In this document: in pieces, positions 25,369 through 34,615 of the stretch | How positions within the stretch are numbered: the first letter of the stretch is position 1 | Layout: each line of letters starts with the position of its first letter | Assembly (NCBI RefSeq): GCF_013522925.1 | Contig: NZ_JAAMQU010000005.1 | Span: forward strand, 186,001 to 250,000 | DNA from: Pseudomonas japonica | GTDB taxonomy: Bacteria > Pseudomonadota > Gammaproteobacteria > Pseudomonadales > Pseudomonadaceae | DNA: 64,000 bases | Direction of reading: 5' to 3' | The notes under the pieces: generated by a model | The model's database searches: none | What the model saw: only the letters and a program-made list of their open reading frames with translations | What the model was told of the DNA's origin: nothing | Translations under genes and position numbers: made by a program

Positions 25369-26489
25369 GCGGCCCGCTCCTGCAGGATCACGTCGGCCGC
25401 GTGCTGCGGCATGCTGTACAGGTCGGCGCTGTCGGCAAAGGCCAGCCCGTTGCGCGACCATTCGGCACGGGCGGCGTCATCTTCAAGCAGGTGTTGCAGC
25501 TCACGATTGAGCTCGGCCTGCTCGAACGGTTCGGCCAACACAACCCCGGCACGCGCTTCCTCGATGTAATGGGCGTACCCGCATACCGCCGTGACCAGTA
25601 CTGGCAGCCCAGCGACTACCGCCTCGAGCAACACGGTACCTGTGTTCTCGTTGTAGGCCGGGTGAATGAGCGCGTCGGCGCCCAGCAGAAAACGCGGAAT
25701 GTCACTGCGGCCTTTCATGAACGTCACCTGCTCGTTGAGGCCCAGGGCGGTGCTCTGCAGTTGGAACACCTTGGGATCATCCTGGCCAATCACGAACAGA
25801 CGAGTGCGTTGGCGCAGGGCGGCCGGCAATGCCGCCAACGCCTTGAGCGAGCGGTCCACGCCTTTGGTCTTGAAGCCCGAGCCGATCTGTACCAGCAGCC
25901 GATCCTGCTCACCCAGACCAAATTCCTGGCGAAACTGCGCGCGCACTTCGGCCGCATTGGCCGGCGCGCGGCGGTCCTGGGAAATACCCGGCGGCAACAG
26001 ATGGAAGCGCTGCTGTGGCGTTGCGTAATGTTTGACGAAAAGCGGTTGCTGAACTTCGGAAATCATCAGGATTTCCGTGCGGGCCTCGGGTGCGAACACC
26101 GCGCGCTCGTATTCGGCGAAGTGGCGATAGCGGCCCCAGCGGCGGTACAGCGGGTTGCGCAAGGTTTGCGCCTTGTCTTCGTAACAGCCATCGGCGGCGT
26201 AGTACACGTCCAGCCCGGGCATCTTGTTGAAGCCGATCAGGCGGTCCACCGGGCGCTGCGCCAGGTCGGCCGCCATCCAGGCGCTCAGCTTCTCGTTGCG
26301 GCGATGATTGAACAGCGCCTTTACCGGCGCTACCAGCACTTCGAAGCCAGCGGGCACGTCGCCCTCCCAGATCAGGGTATACACACGGATCTGGTGGCCG
26401 CGCCGCTGACATTCAAGGGCAATGCGCATGAAGTCTCGCTGCAGCCCGCCGAACGGGAAGTATTTGTACAGCACAAAAGCCAGTTGCAT
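25365..26489 (-). CDS. waaG: LPS core glycosyltransferase I WaaG (RfaG)
   Basis: A 374-residue GT4 enzyme. The start at 26487-26489 overlaps the waaC stop (ATGA) and gives MQLAFVLYKYFPFGGLQRDFMRIA, the standard WaaG N-terminus with the acceptor loop FPFGGLQRD; a longer frame overlaps waaC. The C-terminal domain has GSGFKTKGVDRSLKAL and the EX7E motif YNENTGTVLLEAVVAGLPVLVT. In E. coli WaaG adds the first outer-core glucose to heptose II; in Pseudomonas the corresponding sugar is galactosamine, which I cannot tell from sequence. The protein is a peripheral inner-membrane enzyme. Confidence 0.94.
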   Translation of the reverse strand: MQLAFVLYKYFPFGGLQRDFMRIALECQRRGHQIRVYTLIWEGDVPAGFEVLVAPVKALFNHRRNEKLSAWMAADLAQRPVDRLIGFNKMPGLDVYYAADGCYEDKAQTLRNPLYRRWGRYRHFAEYERAVFAPEARTEILMISEVQQPLFVKHYATPQQRFHLLPPGISQDRRAPANAAEVRAQFRQEFGLGEQDRLLVQIGSGFKTKGVDRSLKALAALPAALRQRTRLFVIGQDDPKVFQLQSTALGLNEQVTFMKGRSDIPRFLLGADALIHPAYNENTGTVLLEAVVAGLPVLVTAVCGYAHYIEEARAGVVLAEPFEQAELNRELQHLLEDDAARAEWSRNGLAFADSADLYSMPQHAADVILQERAA

Positions 26490-27550
26490 CAACGCAGGTC
26501 CTCGGCCAATAACAGCGCGCTCAGGCGTCCTGCCACTCGTTCTGGGTTTACGCGAGTGAAGCACAGGGGCCACTCACGCTTGATGTTGTGTTTACGCAGG
26601 TCTTCAGGGGTGGGCTTGTAGGTGCAGTTTTTCTGCAGGCAGGGCGCGCAGGGCCAATCGCTGCCCAGGTGCTCCTGAGTACGGCCATAGGCGCCGGTCA
26701 ACCCTGGGTTAGTGGGGCCATAGAGCGACAACGTAGGCACATCCAGTGCTGCGGCCAAGTGGCCCAGGCCGGTATCGACTGCCACGCATGCGCGGGCCTT
26801 GATCAGCACGTCGGCCACGCCTGCCAGGTTGAGCTTGGGCAGCACCGAAACGTTGCTCAGCCCGGCGGCAATACGGTGGGCACGGCGAAACTCGGTTTCG
26901 TTGCCCCACGGCAAACGTACGCCGATGTTCGCCAACCCCAGCCGCTCGGCGAGCTCACGCCAGTAGGCCTCGGGCCAGTGTTTGCTGTCCCAGGTGGTGC
27001 CATGCAGGAACACCACGAACGGTACCGGATGAGGCACCGCCAGCTGGCGTGAACGGTTCAGGCCATACTGGCCGAAGGTATTGGGCAGGTCGTAGCCCAG
27101 CGCCAGGGCGAATAGCTGGCGCACGCGCTCTACCGCGTGCTGGCCACGCACCACCCCTAGCTTGCGGTCATAGAAGCGGCTGGCGAGGGGCTCGCGCGCC
27201 GAGCGTTTGTCCAGCCCCGCCACTGGCGCCCGTGCGTACCGGGTGAGCCAGGCGCTTTTCAGCAACCCCTGGGCGTCGATCACCAGGTCGTAGCTGCGCT
27301 CGCGCATCTGCTGTTTGAAACCCCGCCACTCACCGCTCTTGACCGTTTGCCAAGGGTTCTTGCGCCAGCGCCGGATAGCGACCGGGATCACTTTGTCTAC
27401 GGCAGGGTGCCAGGTGGGTATTTCGCGAAAGCCCTCTTCGATCACCCAGTCGAAACGGATCCCGGGAATGGCTCGCGCGGCATCGGTGAGTGCCGGCAGC
27501 GTATGAATCACATCGCCCAGGGAAGAGGTTTTGATCAGCAATACCCGCAC
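26489..27550 (-). CDS. waaC: Lipopolysaccharide heptosyltransferase I WaaC
   Basis: A 353-residue GT9 enzyme that adds the first L,D-heptose to Kdo2-lipid A from ADP-heptose. The N-terminus MRVLLIKTSSLGDVIHTLPAL is the typical acceptor-domain start, and the donor domain has VDTGLGHLAAALDVPTLSLYGPTNP. The start codon is GTG, placed directly after the waaF stop (TAAGTG) with no spacer, so it depends on coupled translation. An active-site acid near the N-terminus, in LGDVI, is in the expected place. It supplies the first heptose to WaaF, which adds the second. Confidence 0.95.
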   Translation of the reverse strand: MRVLLIKTSSLGDVIHTLPALTDAARAIPGIRFDWVIEEGFREIPTWHPAVDKVIPVAIRRWRKNPWQTVKSGEWRGFKQQMRERSYDLVIDAQGLLKSAWLTRYARAPVAGLDKRSAREPLASRFYDRKLGVVRGQHAVERVRQLFALALGYDLPNTFGQYGLNRSRQLAVPHPVPFVVFLHGTTWDSKHWPEAYWRELAERLGLANIGVRLPWGNETEFRRAHRIAAGLSNVSVLPKLNLAGVADVLIKARACVAVDTGLGHLAAALDVPTLSLYGPTNPGLTGAYGRTQEHLGSDWPCAPCLQKNCTYKPTPEDLRKHNIKREWPLCFTRVNPERVAGRLSALLLAEDLR

Positions 27551-28600
27551 TTACTCGGCCCCTGCCATCAGGTTGACGGTGTCGGTCGCGTCCATGCCTT
27601 TCAAGGCTTCGATGACCCGCTGCGAATCCAACAGGCGCAAGCAGTTGTAATGGCCGAAGCGGCACGTTCGGTCGAAGCAAGGCGAACAGTCGATGCCCAG
27701 GCGCACCACCGCCACTTGATCGGCGAGCGGCGGGGTGAAGCCGGGCGAGGTCGAGCCGTACACGGCCACCAGCGGCCGATTGAGCGCGGCGGCCACATGC
27801 ATCAGGCCCGAGTCGTTGGACACCACCGCTGCGGCGCAGGACATCAGATCGATGGCTTCGGCCAGCGAAGTATCGCCGCACAGGTTCACTGCTTCTTCCC
27901 GCAGCCCCGGGATCAACCGTTCGCGAATCGCCTCGGCCACGGGCTCATCCTTTTTGGAGCCGAACAGCCACACTTGCCAACCCTGACGAATGCGCGCCTC
28001 GGCGACGTCAGCGTAATGTTCTGCCGGCCAGCGTTTCGATTCACCGAACTCCGCCCCGGGGCACAGCGCGAGCACCGGGCGATCAAGTTGCAGCCCGAAG
28101 CGCTCCAGCGCGGCGGCCCGGCTGGCGGGTTCGATCCGCAGGCGTGGCTGTGGATAAGGCGTAGGGAGCGCTTCGCCCGGTGGATACGCCAAGGCCATGA
28201 AGCGCTCGATCATCAGCGGGTAGCGGTCCTTGTCCAGCGGCCGGATGTCGTTCAACAGGCCGTAGCGGAACTCGCCCTTCCAGCCCGTGCGCCGGGCGAT
28301 GCTGGCAAAAAAAGGCACCAGCGCGGACTTGAGCGAATTGGGCAGCACGATGGCTTGATCGTATTGGCCCTTGAACGACCGGCCGATCTTGCGCCGCGTG
28401 GCGAGGTCCAGCACGCCATGCCCCAGCGGGAAGCTGAGGGCCTGGCGTACCTCGGGCATGCGCTCCAGGATCGGGCGGCTCCACTCAGGGGCGAGCACGT
28501 CGATCTGGCAATCGGGATGGCGGGCCTTCAGACACTGGAACAGCGTCTGGGCCATCACCATGTCGCCGACCCAGCTGGGCCCGATGATCAGAATTCTCAT
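27551..28600 (-). CDS. waaF: Lipopolysaccharide heptosyltransferase II WaaF
   Basis: A 349-residue GT9 enzyme adding the second heptose of the inner core. It begins MRILIIGPSWVGDMVMAQTLF and has the donor-site stretch VSNDSGLMHVAAALNRPLVAVYGSTSPGF. It is the first gene of the inner-core operon, 53 bases after glnE on the same strand. In P. aeruginosa ilvE is located between glnE and waaF; no ilvE is present here, a difference that fits putida-type genomes. ADP-heptose comes from HldE encoded at 9250-10671. Confidence 0.95.
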   Translation of the reverse strand: MRILIIGPSWVGDMVMAQTLFQCLKARHPDCQIDVLAPEWSRPILERMPEVRQALSFPLGHGVLDLATRRKIGRSFKGQYDQAIVLPNSLKSALVPFFASIARRTGWKGEFRYGLLNDIRPLDKDRYPLMIERFMALAYPPGEALPTPYPQPRLRIEPASRAAALERFGLQLDRPVLALCPGAEFGESKRWPAEHYADVAEARIRQGWQVWLFGSKKDEPVAEAIRERLIPGLREEAVNLCGDTSLAEAIDLMSCAAAVVSNDSGLMHVAAALNRPLVAVYGSTSPGFTPPLADQVAVVRLGIDCSPCFDRTCRFGHYNCLRLLDSQRVIEALKGMDATDTVNLMAGAE

Positions 28601-28653
28601 GGGTTTTCCGCAAACGATCGGGGAAGCGGGCGCCTTCCCCGTGGATTCTCAGT

Positions 28654-31572
28654 TTAACCTAGCCCGAACCAGGCCCAGATTCGCATGACCTCGCGGCGCT
28701 CGGCGACAAACTGGTCCCCGGCGATTACCCCTGCCTGCTTCTGCAAGGCACGCCGATGCGCGACAGCGCGGTAGGCCTTGTACGCCTCTCTCAGCAGGCT
28801 GGCCTCGAACGGCGGTAGCAACCCTGCCTGCTCGAGCCCCTCGAGAATACGGATGTTATCGGTGTAGCGCAGCAGCGCGGGATGCTCGCGCGACCAGGCC
28901 AGGGCCGCGTATTGCACCATAAATTCAATATCGACGATACCTCCGGCGTCCTGCTTGATGTCGAAGGGCACCTGCGGATCGAAGGCATTGTCGCCACGCC
29001 CGGCGGCGGTGATACGGGTTCCCAGGTTATCGCGCATCTTGGCGCGCATCTCGCTCACCTCTTCGCGCAGCTGGGCCAGGTCCCGCTCGCGCCCCAGCAC
29101 TTCGGCTCGGATGCCCTCGAATGCGCGGGCCACGCTGGCGTCCCCCACCAACACCCGGGCGCGCACCAGTGCCTGATGCTCCCATGTCCAGGCTTCCTGC
29201 TGCTGGTAGCGCTGGAAAGCACCCAGCGAACTGACCAATAGCCCAGCCGCGCCGGAAGGCCGCAGGCGCATGTCTACCTCATACAGCTGCCCGGAGTTGG
29301 TTTGCGCCGTGAGCAGGTGGATGATCCGCTGGCCGAGCCGGGTAAAGAACTGGCCGGCGTCGATAGGCCGCTCGCCGTCGGTTTCCGCTGCACCATCGGC
29401 GTCGTGGATGAACACCAGATCAAGGTCCGAACCATGGCCCAGTTCCAGCCCGCCCATCTTGCCGTAGCCCACAATGATGAAACCTGGATCGCACAGGCTG
29501 CCATCCGGCCGCGCGGGGGCCCCGTGGCGTACGGTGGTCTGCCGCCAGGCCAGCGCCAGCACCTCGGCGAGGATCGCCTCGGCAAGCCAGGTGAGGTAAT
29601 CGCTCACTTTCATCAGCGGCAAGGTGCCGGCAATTTCTGCAGCCGCCACGCGCAAGCTATGGGCCAGCTTGAAATGCCGCAGCGCTTCCATTTGCTGTTC
29701 CAGGTCGTCTTCAGGGATGCGCGTCAGCCGTTCGCGTAGCTCAGCGGCCAGTTCCGGCGCCAGCGGCGGATGGAACAGCCGCGCCTCGTTCAGCAACTCA
29801 TCGAGCAGCAGTGGGAAGCGGGTAATCTGCTCGGCGATCCAGGGGCTGGCGGCACACAGCGTCAGCAGCTGACGCAGCGCGCCCGGGTTCTCGGTCAGCA
29901 GCACGAGATAGGCAGACCGCCGCGCCACTGCCTCTACCAGCGGTAACACGCGCTCGAGCACCAGGTCGGGCTCGGCATGCTCGCTTGCCTGCGCCAGCAG
30001 CCTTGGGATAAAGGCGTCCAGCCGCTCGCGACCCATCCGCTGCATGGCCCGCAGCTGGCCGCTGGCCCTCAGGCTCGCCAATCGCTCCAGCGCCTTGGCT
30101 GGCGCCTGGAACCCTCCTTCGGCCAGCTGCGCGATGGCGGCCTGATCGTCCTGGCGCTCCTCCCACAGCGGCAGCCATTCGGCGCCCACCATCACGTCAC
30201 CGCTATCTTCATCTTCGTCGGGGTCGGCGATCACCCCGCGGAAGTGCCAATCCACCCGCTCGCGCCAGCGCATCAGCTCGGCATGGAAGGTTTGCCAGTC
30301 TGCAAAGCCAAGCATGAACGCTACCCGTGCCTGGTCCAGGGTGCCATCAGGCAGCATCTGGGTTTGCCGATCTGCAATGGCCTGCAGGGCATGCTCGGTG
30401 TAGCGAAGGAATTCATACCCCTCCCGTAGCTCGTCTACCACCTCGGCGGGCAAATAACCCTGCCGCTCCAGCGTCGCCAGCACGCCAAGCAGGGGGCGTT
30501 GTTGCAGGCTGAGGTCACGCCCGCCGTGAATAAGCTGAAAAGCTTGAGCGATGAACTCCACCTCGCGGATACCGCCAGCGCCTAGCTTGATGTTGTCCGC
30601 CATGCCCTTGCGGCGAACCTCCTGCTGGATCAGCTGCTTCATGGTGCGCAGGGCTTCGATGGCGGAAAAATCCAGATAACGCCGGTACACGAACGGGCGT
30701 AGCAGGTCGAGCAGTTGCGCGCCGGCTTCCTGATCGCCCGCCACTACCCGGGCCTTGATCATGGCGTAGCGCTCCCAGTCGCGGCCCTGATCCTGGTAAT
30801 ACTGCTCCAGCGCATTGAAACTGAGCACCAGCGCCCCCGCCGAGCCGTATGGGCGAAGGCGCATGTCGACCCGGAACACGAAGCCGTCGACGGTCACCGG
30901 GTCCAATGCCTTGATCAAACGCTGACCCAGCCGGATAAAGAACGCCTGGTTATCTTCCGAGCGCCGCGCGCCTTCGGTTTCGCCGCCTTCCGGATAGGCA
31001 AAGATCAGGTCGATGTCCGAGGAGAGGTTCAGCTCCCCGGCCCCCAGCTTGCCCATCCCCAGCACGATCAGTTGCTGAGGCTTGCCTGAATGGCGCCCCA
31101 CGGGCGTACCGAACTGTTGGCAGTGCCTGGGGTATAACCACTGATACGCCTCATCTATACAGGCATCGGCCAGGTCGGACAGGTCGCGGCATGTGGCTTG
31201 AAGATCGGTGACGCGGCTCAGGTCGCGCCAGATGATGCGCACTTGCTCGCGGGCCCGCTGCCGACGCAGCGCGCGGCCCAGGGCGTCCTCGTTTTCGCTC
31301 GTGGCTACTGCCTCGTGTATACGCCTGCGCAACTCGCCCACTTCATATGCGCGATCGATATCACCGGCGACCAGCTCCAGCAGCATGGCGGGGTCTCGGC
31401 TGGCCTGCTCGTACACAAAGTCACTGGCGGCGAATACCCGAGCGAGGGCTGGCTCGTGGTGCGCCGGCCATTGCCCGCCAATTCCTTGCAGCGCCAGTTT
31501 GAAATCGGCCACGCGGCTGCTCGCGGTGGCCTGCAATACGTCGGGCAAGGGGATCAGTGCTGGACGGCTCAT
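28654..31572 (-). CDS. glnE: Bifunctional glutamine synthetase adenylyltransferase/deadenylase GlnE
   Basis: A 972-residue cytosolic enzyme controlling glutamine synthetase by attaching or removing AMP in response to PII and glutamine. It has two nucleotidyltransferase modules: the N-terminal (deadenylylating) one with GMGKLGAGELNLSSDIDL near residue 171, and the C-terminal (adenylylating) one with GYGKMGGLELGHGSDLDLVF near residue 700. The regulatory linker between them is intact. It is divergent from aceE over a 383-base gap that should hold both promoters. Length is typical for pseudomonads (about 980). Confidence 0.96.
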   Translation of the reverse strand: MSRPALIPLPDVLQATASSRVADFKLALQGIGGQWPAHHEPALARVFAASDFVYEQASRDPAMLLELVAGDIDRAYEVGELRRRIHEAVATSENEDALGRALRRQRAREQVRIIWRDLSRVTDLQATCRDLSDLADACIDEAYQWLYPRHCQQFGTPVGRHSGKPQQLIVLGMGKLGAGELNLSSDIDLIFAYPEGGETEGARRSEDNQAFFIRLGQRLIKALDPVTVDGFVFRVDMRLRPYGSAGALVLSFNALEQYYQDQGRDWERYAMIKARVVAGDQEAGAQLLDLLRPFVYRRYLDFSAIEALRTMKQLIQQEVRRKGMADNIKLGAGGIREVEFIAQAFQLIHGGRDLSLQQRPLLGVLATLERQGYLPAEVVDELREGYEFLRYTEHALQAIADRQTQMLPDGTLDQARVAFMLGFADWQTFHAELMRWRERVDWHFRGVIADPDEDEDSGDVMVGAEWLPLWEERQDDQAAIAQLAEGGFQAPAKALERLASLRASGQLRAMQRMGRERLDAFIPRLLAQASEHAEPDLVLERVLPLVEAVARRSAYLVLLTENPGALRQLLTLCAASPWIAEQITRFPLLLDELLNEARLFHPPLAPELAAELRERLTRIPEDDLEQQMEALRHFKLAHSLRVAAAEIAGTLPLMKVSDYLTWLAEAILAEVLALAWRQTTVRHGAPARPDGSLCDPGFIIVGYGKMGGLELGHGSDLDLVFIHDADGAAETDGERPIDAGQFFTRLGQRIIHLLTAQTNSGQLYEVDMRLRPSGAAGLLVSSLGAFQRYQQQEAWTWEHQALVRARVLVGDASVARAFEGIRAEVLGRERDLAQLREEVSEMRAKMRDNLGTRITAAGRGDNAFDPQVPFDIKQDAGGIVDIEFMVQYAALAWSREHPALLRYTDNIRILEGLEQAGLLPPFEASLLREAYKAYRAVAHRRALQKQAGVIAGDQFVAERREVMRIWAWFGLG

Positions 31573-31955
31573 GGTCTATCCTTCAGGTCGCCTACACGGC
31601 AGGCCTCGCTACTTGCATGAAAGATCGCAGCTGACAGGACTGTCCAACAAAGGCTAGAAATAGCTGAAAGCTGGATAAATTTGGCAGCAGGCATCACAGG
31701 GAACCTTTCCAAGGCTGGTTTTTAGTCTAACGAACCGGCAACGGCTACAGGCTGGCGCCGGGTGGGAAAGCCACTACCTGTAGTTTTCCTACTGTCGTGG
31801 TCGCTGCGGTACATGAAATGAGCGTTGATTTGTAGTAAAACTACAGGACACCGGGCCAACCCACCGGTGATCCAAGAATTCATGTCGTCTGCCCACAAGG
31901 CCAGTCGCAAACTCAGGTCATCGATTCTGGTGGCCTTTCCGCCCTGGAGCAAGCC
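31573..31955. other. Divergent glnE-aceE intergenic region
   Basis: 383 bases with no credible gene. It includes two TGTAGT-type operator-like sites (31779-31793, degenerate, and 31831-31845, perfect) and a GGAG ribosome-binding site at 31945-31948 before aceE. The glnE-proximal half (31573-31740) is comparatively AT-rich, so a promoter could be there, but I see no well-matched -35/-10 pair for either gene. Confidence 0.6.
31831..31845. promoter_or_regulatory. Palindrome TGTAGTAAAACTACA upstream of aceE (HexR-like operator)
   Basis: A perfect 6-bp inverted repeat (TGTAGT / ACTACA) around AAA, 111 bases before the aceE start. A weaker copy, TGTAGTTTTCCTACT, lies at 31779-31793, 52 bases away centre to centre, which suits cooperative binding of a dimeric repressor. 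The palindrome fits the HexR consensus as I recall it (TGTARTwwwAYTACA); HexR controls glycolysis and Entner-Doudoroff genes through 2-keto-3-deoxy-6-phosphogluconate. The regulator itself is not in this window. Confidence 0.55.
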
Positions 31956-34604
31956 ATGCAAGACCTCGATCCCGTCGAAACCCAGGAATGGCTGGACGCC
32001 CTGGAGTCGGTTCTCGACAAAGAAGGCGAAGACCGCGCTCACTACCTGATGACTCGCATGGGCGAGTTGGCCACCCGCAGTGGTTCGCAACTCCCCTACG
32101 CAATCACCACGCCATACCGCAATACCATTCCAGTTACCCACGAAGCACGCATGCCCGGCGACCTGTTCATGGAACGCCGCATCCGCTCGCTGGTTCGCTG
32201 GAACGCGTTGGCCATGGTCGTTCGCACCAACCTCAGGGATTCGGACCTGGGCGGACACATCTCCAGCTTCGCCTCCAGCGCGACGCTGTATGACATCGGT
32301 TTCAACTACTTCTTCCAGGCCCCCACCGAAGAGCACGGCGGCGACCTGATCTTCTTCCAGGGCCATGCCTCGCCAGGCGTTTACGCCCGTGCCTTCATGG
32401 AAGGCCGGATCAGCGAAGAGCAGATGAACAACTTCCGCCAGGAAGTGGACGGCAAGGGCCTGTCCTCCTATCCGCACCCTTGGCTGATGCCCGACTTCTG
32501 GCAGTTCCCTACCGTGTCCATGGGCCTGGGCCCGATCCAGGCGATCTACCAGGCACGCTTCATGAAGTACCTCGAGGCCCGCGGCTACATCCCGGCGGGT
32601 AAGCAGAAGGTATGGTGCTTCATGGGCGACGGTGAGTGCGACGAGCCGGAATCCCTCGGCGCTATCTCCCTGGCCGGCCGCGAGAAGCTGGACAACCTGA
32701 TCTTCGTCATCAACTGCAACCTGCAGCGCCTCGACGGCCCGGTTCGCGGCAACGGCAAGATCATCCAGGAACTCGAAGGCGTGTTCCGTGGCGGCGGCTG
32801 GAACGTCAACAAGGTGGTGTGGGGCCGTTTCTGGGACCCACTGCTGGCCAAGGACACCGACGGTATCCTGCAGCGTCGCATGGACGAAGTGGTCGACGGC
32901 GAGTACCAGAACTACAAGGCCAAGGACGGCGCGTTCGTCCGTGAGCACTTCTTCAACACCCCGGAACTCAAGGCAATGGTCGCCGACTTGTCCGACGACG
33001 AGATCTGGAAGCTCAACCGCGGCGGTCACGACCCGTACAAGGTTTACGCCGCCTATCACGACGCCGTGAACAACCACAACGGTCAACCGACCGTGGTACT
33101 GGCCAAGACCATCAAGGGTTATGGCACCGGTGCCGGTGAAGCGAAAAACACCGCCCACAACACCAAGAAGGTGGATGTGGACAGCCTGCGTAAATTCCGC
33201 GATCGCTTCGACATCCCGGTACGCGACGAAGACCTGGAAAAACTGCCGTTCTACAAGCCCGAACCTGGCAGCGCCGAAGCCAAGTACCTGAGCGAGCGCC
33301 GCACCGCCCTGGGTGGTTTCGTACCCCAGCGCCGCGCCAAGAGCTTCAACGTGCCGGTACCGCCGCTGGAAACCCTCAAGGCCATCCTGGACGGTTCGGG
33401 CGACCGCGAAATCTCCACCACCATGGCGTTCGTGCGCATCCTGACCCAACTGGTGAAGGACAAGGAGCTGGGCCACCGCATCGTTCCGATCATCCCGGAC
33501 GAAGCCCGTACCTTCGGTATGGAAGGCATGTTCCGCCAACTGGGCATCTACTCGTCCGTAGGCCAGCTGTACGAGCCTGTGGATAAAGACCAGGTGATGT
33601 TCTACCGCGAGGACAAGAAGGGCCAGATCCTCGAAGAAGGCATCAACGAAGCCGGCGCCATGTCGTCGTTCATTGCCGCCGGTACCGCCTACAGCTGCCA
33701 CAACCAGCCGATGCTGCCGTTCTACATCTTCTACTCGATGTTCGGCTTCCAGCGCATCGGTGACCTTGCCTGGGCAGCCGGCGACAGCCGTACCCGTGGC
33801 TTCCTGGTCGGCGGCACCGCTGGCCGCACCACGCTCAACGGCGAAGGCCTGCAGCACGAGGACGGTCACAGCCACCTGATGGCGGCGACCATTCCGAACT
33901 GCCGCAGCTACGACCCCACCTATGGCTATGAACTGGCGGTGATCATCCGCGAAGGCATGCGCCAGATGATGGAAGAGCAGCAGGACATCTTCTACTACAT
34001 CACTGTGATGAACGAAGCCTACGCTCAGCCTGCCCTGCCGGCCGGCGCCGAGGACGGCATCATCAAGGGTATGTACCTGCTCGAAGACGACACCCGTGAC
34101 GCCGCGCATCATGTGCAGCTGCTGGGCTCGGGCACCATCCTGCGCGAAGTGCGTGAGGCAGCGAAAATCCTGCGCGATGAGTTCAACGTGGGCGCTGACG
34201 TGTGGAGCGTTACCAGCTTCAACGAACTGCGCCGCGACGGCCTGGCCGTGGAGCGCAGCAACCGCCTGCACCCGGAGCAGAAGCCTCGGCAGAGCTACGT
34301 GGAAGAATGCCTGAGCGGCCGCAAAGGGCCGGTTATCGCTTCTACCGACTACATGAAACTGTTCGCCGAACAGATCCGCCAGTGGGTTCCGAGCAAGGAA
34401 TTCAAGGTCTTGGGTACCGATGGCTTCGGCCGCAGCGACAGCCGCAAGAAACTGCGCCACTTCTTCGAAGTGGACCGCCATTTCATTGTGCTGGCCGCCC
34501 TCGAAGCCTTGTCAGACCGTGGCGATATCGAACCGAAAGTAGTGGCTGAAGCCATTGCCCGGTTTGGCATCGATCCTGACAAACGCAACCCCCTGGACTG
34601 CTGA
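31956..34604 (+). CDS. aceE: Pyruvate dehydrogenase E1 component AceE (homodimeric type)
   Basis: A 882-residue thiamine-diphosphate enzyme that decarboxylates pyruvate and acetylates the lipoyl groups of AceF. The ATG follows GGAG with a 7-base spacer. The ThDP motif runs from CFMGDGECDEPESLG (about residue 224) to VINCNLQRLDGPVRG. The pyrimidine-domain stretch AGTAYSCHNQPMLPFYIFYSMFGFQR and the later EGLQHEDGHSHL are as in E. coli AceE (887 residues). aceF starts 11 bases downstream. A HexR-like palindrome upstream suggests control by sugar-acid flux. Lipoamide dehydrogenase is not encoded nearby, as usual in pseudomonads. Confidence 0.97.
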   Translation: MQDLDPVETQEWLDALESVLDKEGEDRAHYLMTRMGELATRSGSQLPYAITTPYRNTIPVTHEARMPGDLFMERRIRSLVRWNALAMVVRTNLRDSDLGGHISSFASSATLYDIGFNYFFQAPTEEHGGDLIFFQGHASPGVYARAFMEGRISEEQMNNFRQEVDGKGLSSYPHPWLMPDFWQFPTVSMGLGPIQAIYQARFMKYLEARGYIPAGKQKVWCFMGDGECDEPESLGAISLAGREKLDNLIFVINCNLQRLDGPVRGNGKIIQELEGVFRGGGWNVNKVVWGRFWDPLLAKDTDGILQRRMDEVVDGEYQNYKAKDGAFVREHFFNTPELKAMVADLSDDEIWKLNRGGHDPYKVYAAYHDAVNNHNGQPTVVLAKTIKGYGTGAGEAKNTAHNTKKVDVDSLRKFRDRFDIPVRDEDLEKLPFYKPEPGSAEAKYLSERRTALGGFVPQRRAKSFNVPVPPLETLKAILDGSGDREISTTMAFVRILTQLVKDKELGHRIVPIIPDEARTFGMEGMFRQLGIYSSVGQLYEPVDKDQVMFYREDKKGQILEEGINEAGAMSSFIAAGTAYSCHNQPMLPFYIFYSMFGFQRIGDLAWAAGDSRTRGFLVGGTAGRTTLNGEGLQHEDGHSHLMAATIPNCRSYDPTYGYELAVIIREGMRQMMEEQQDIFYYITVMNEAYAQPALPAGAEDGIIKGMYLLEDDTRDAAHHVQLLGSGTILREVREAAKILRDEFNVGADVWSVTSFNELRRDGLAVERSNRLHPEQKPRQSYVEECLSGRKGPVIASTDYMKLFAEQIRQWVPSKEFKVLGTDGFGRSDSRKKLRHFFEVDRHFIVLAALEALSDRGDIEPKVVAEAIARFGIDPDKRNPLDC

Positions 34605-34615
34605 GGAGAACATTC

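Noticed and set aside
31722-34481. A 919-codon open frame on the minus strand opposite aceE
   Set aside because: The plus-strand aceE has complete catalytic motifs; the antisense translation lacks any recognisable domain.
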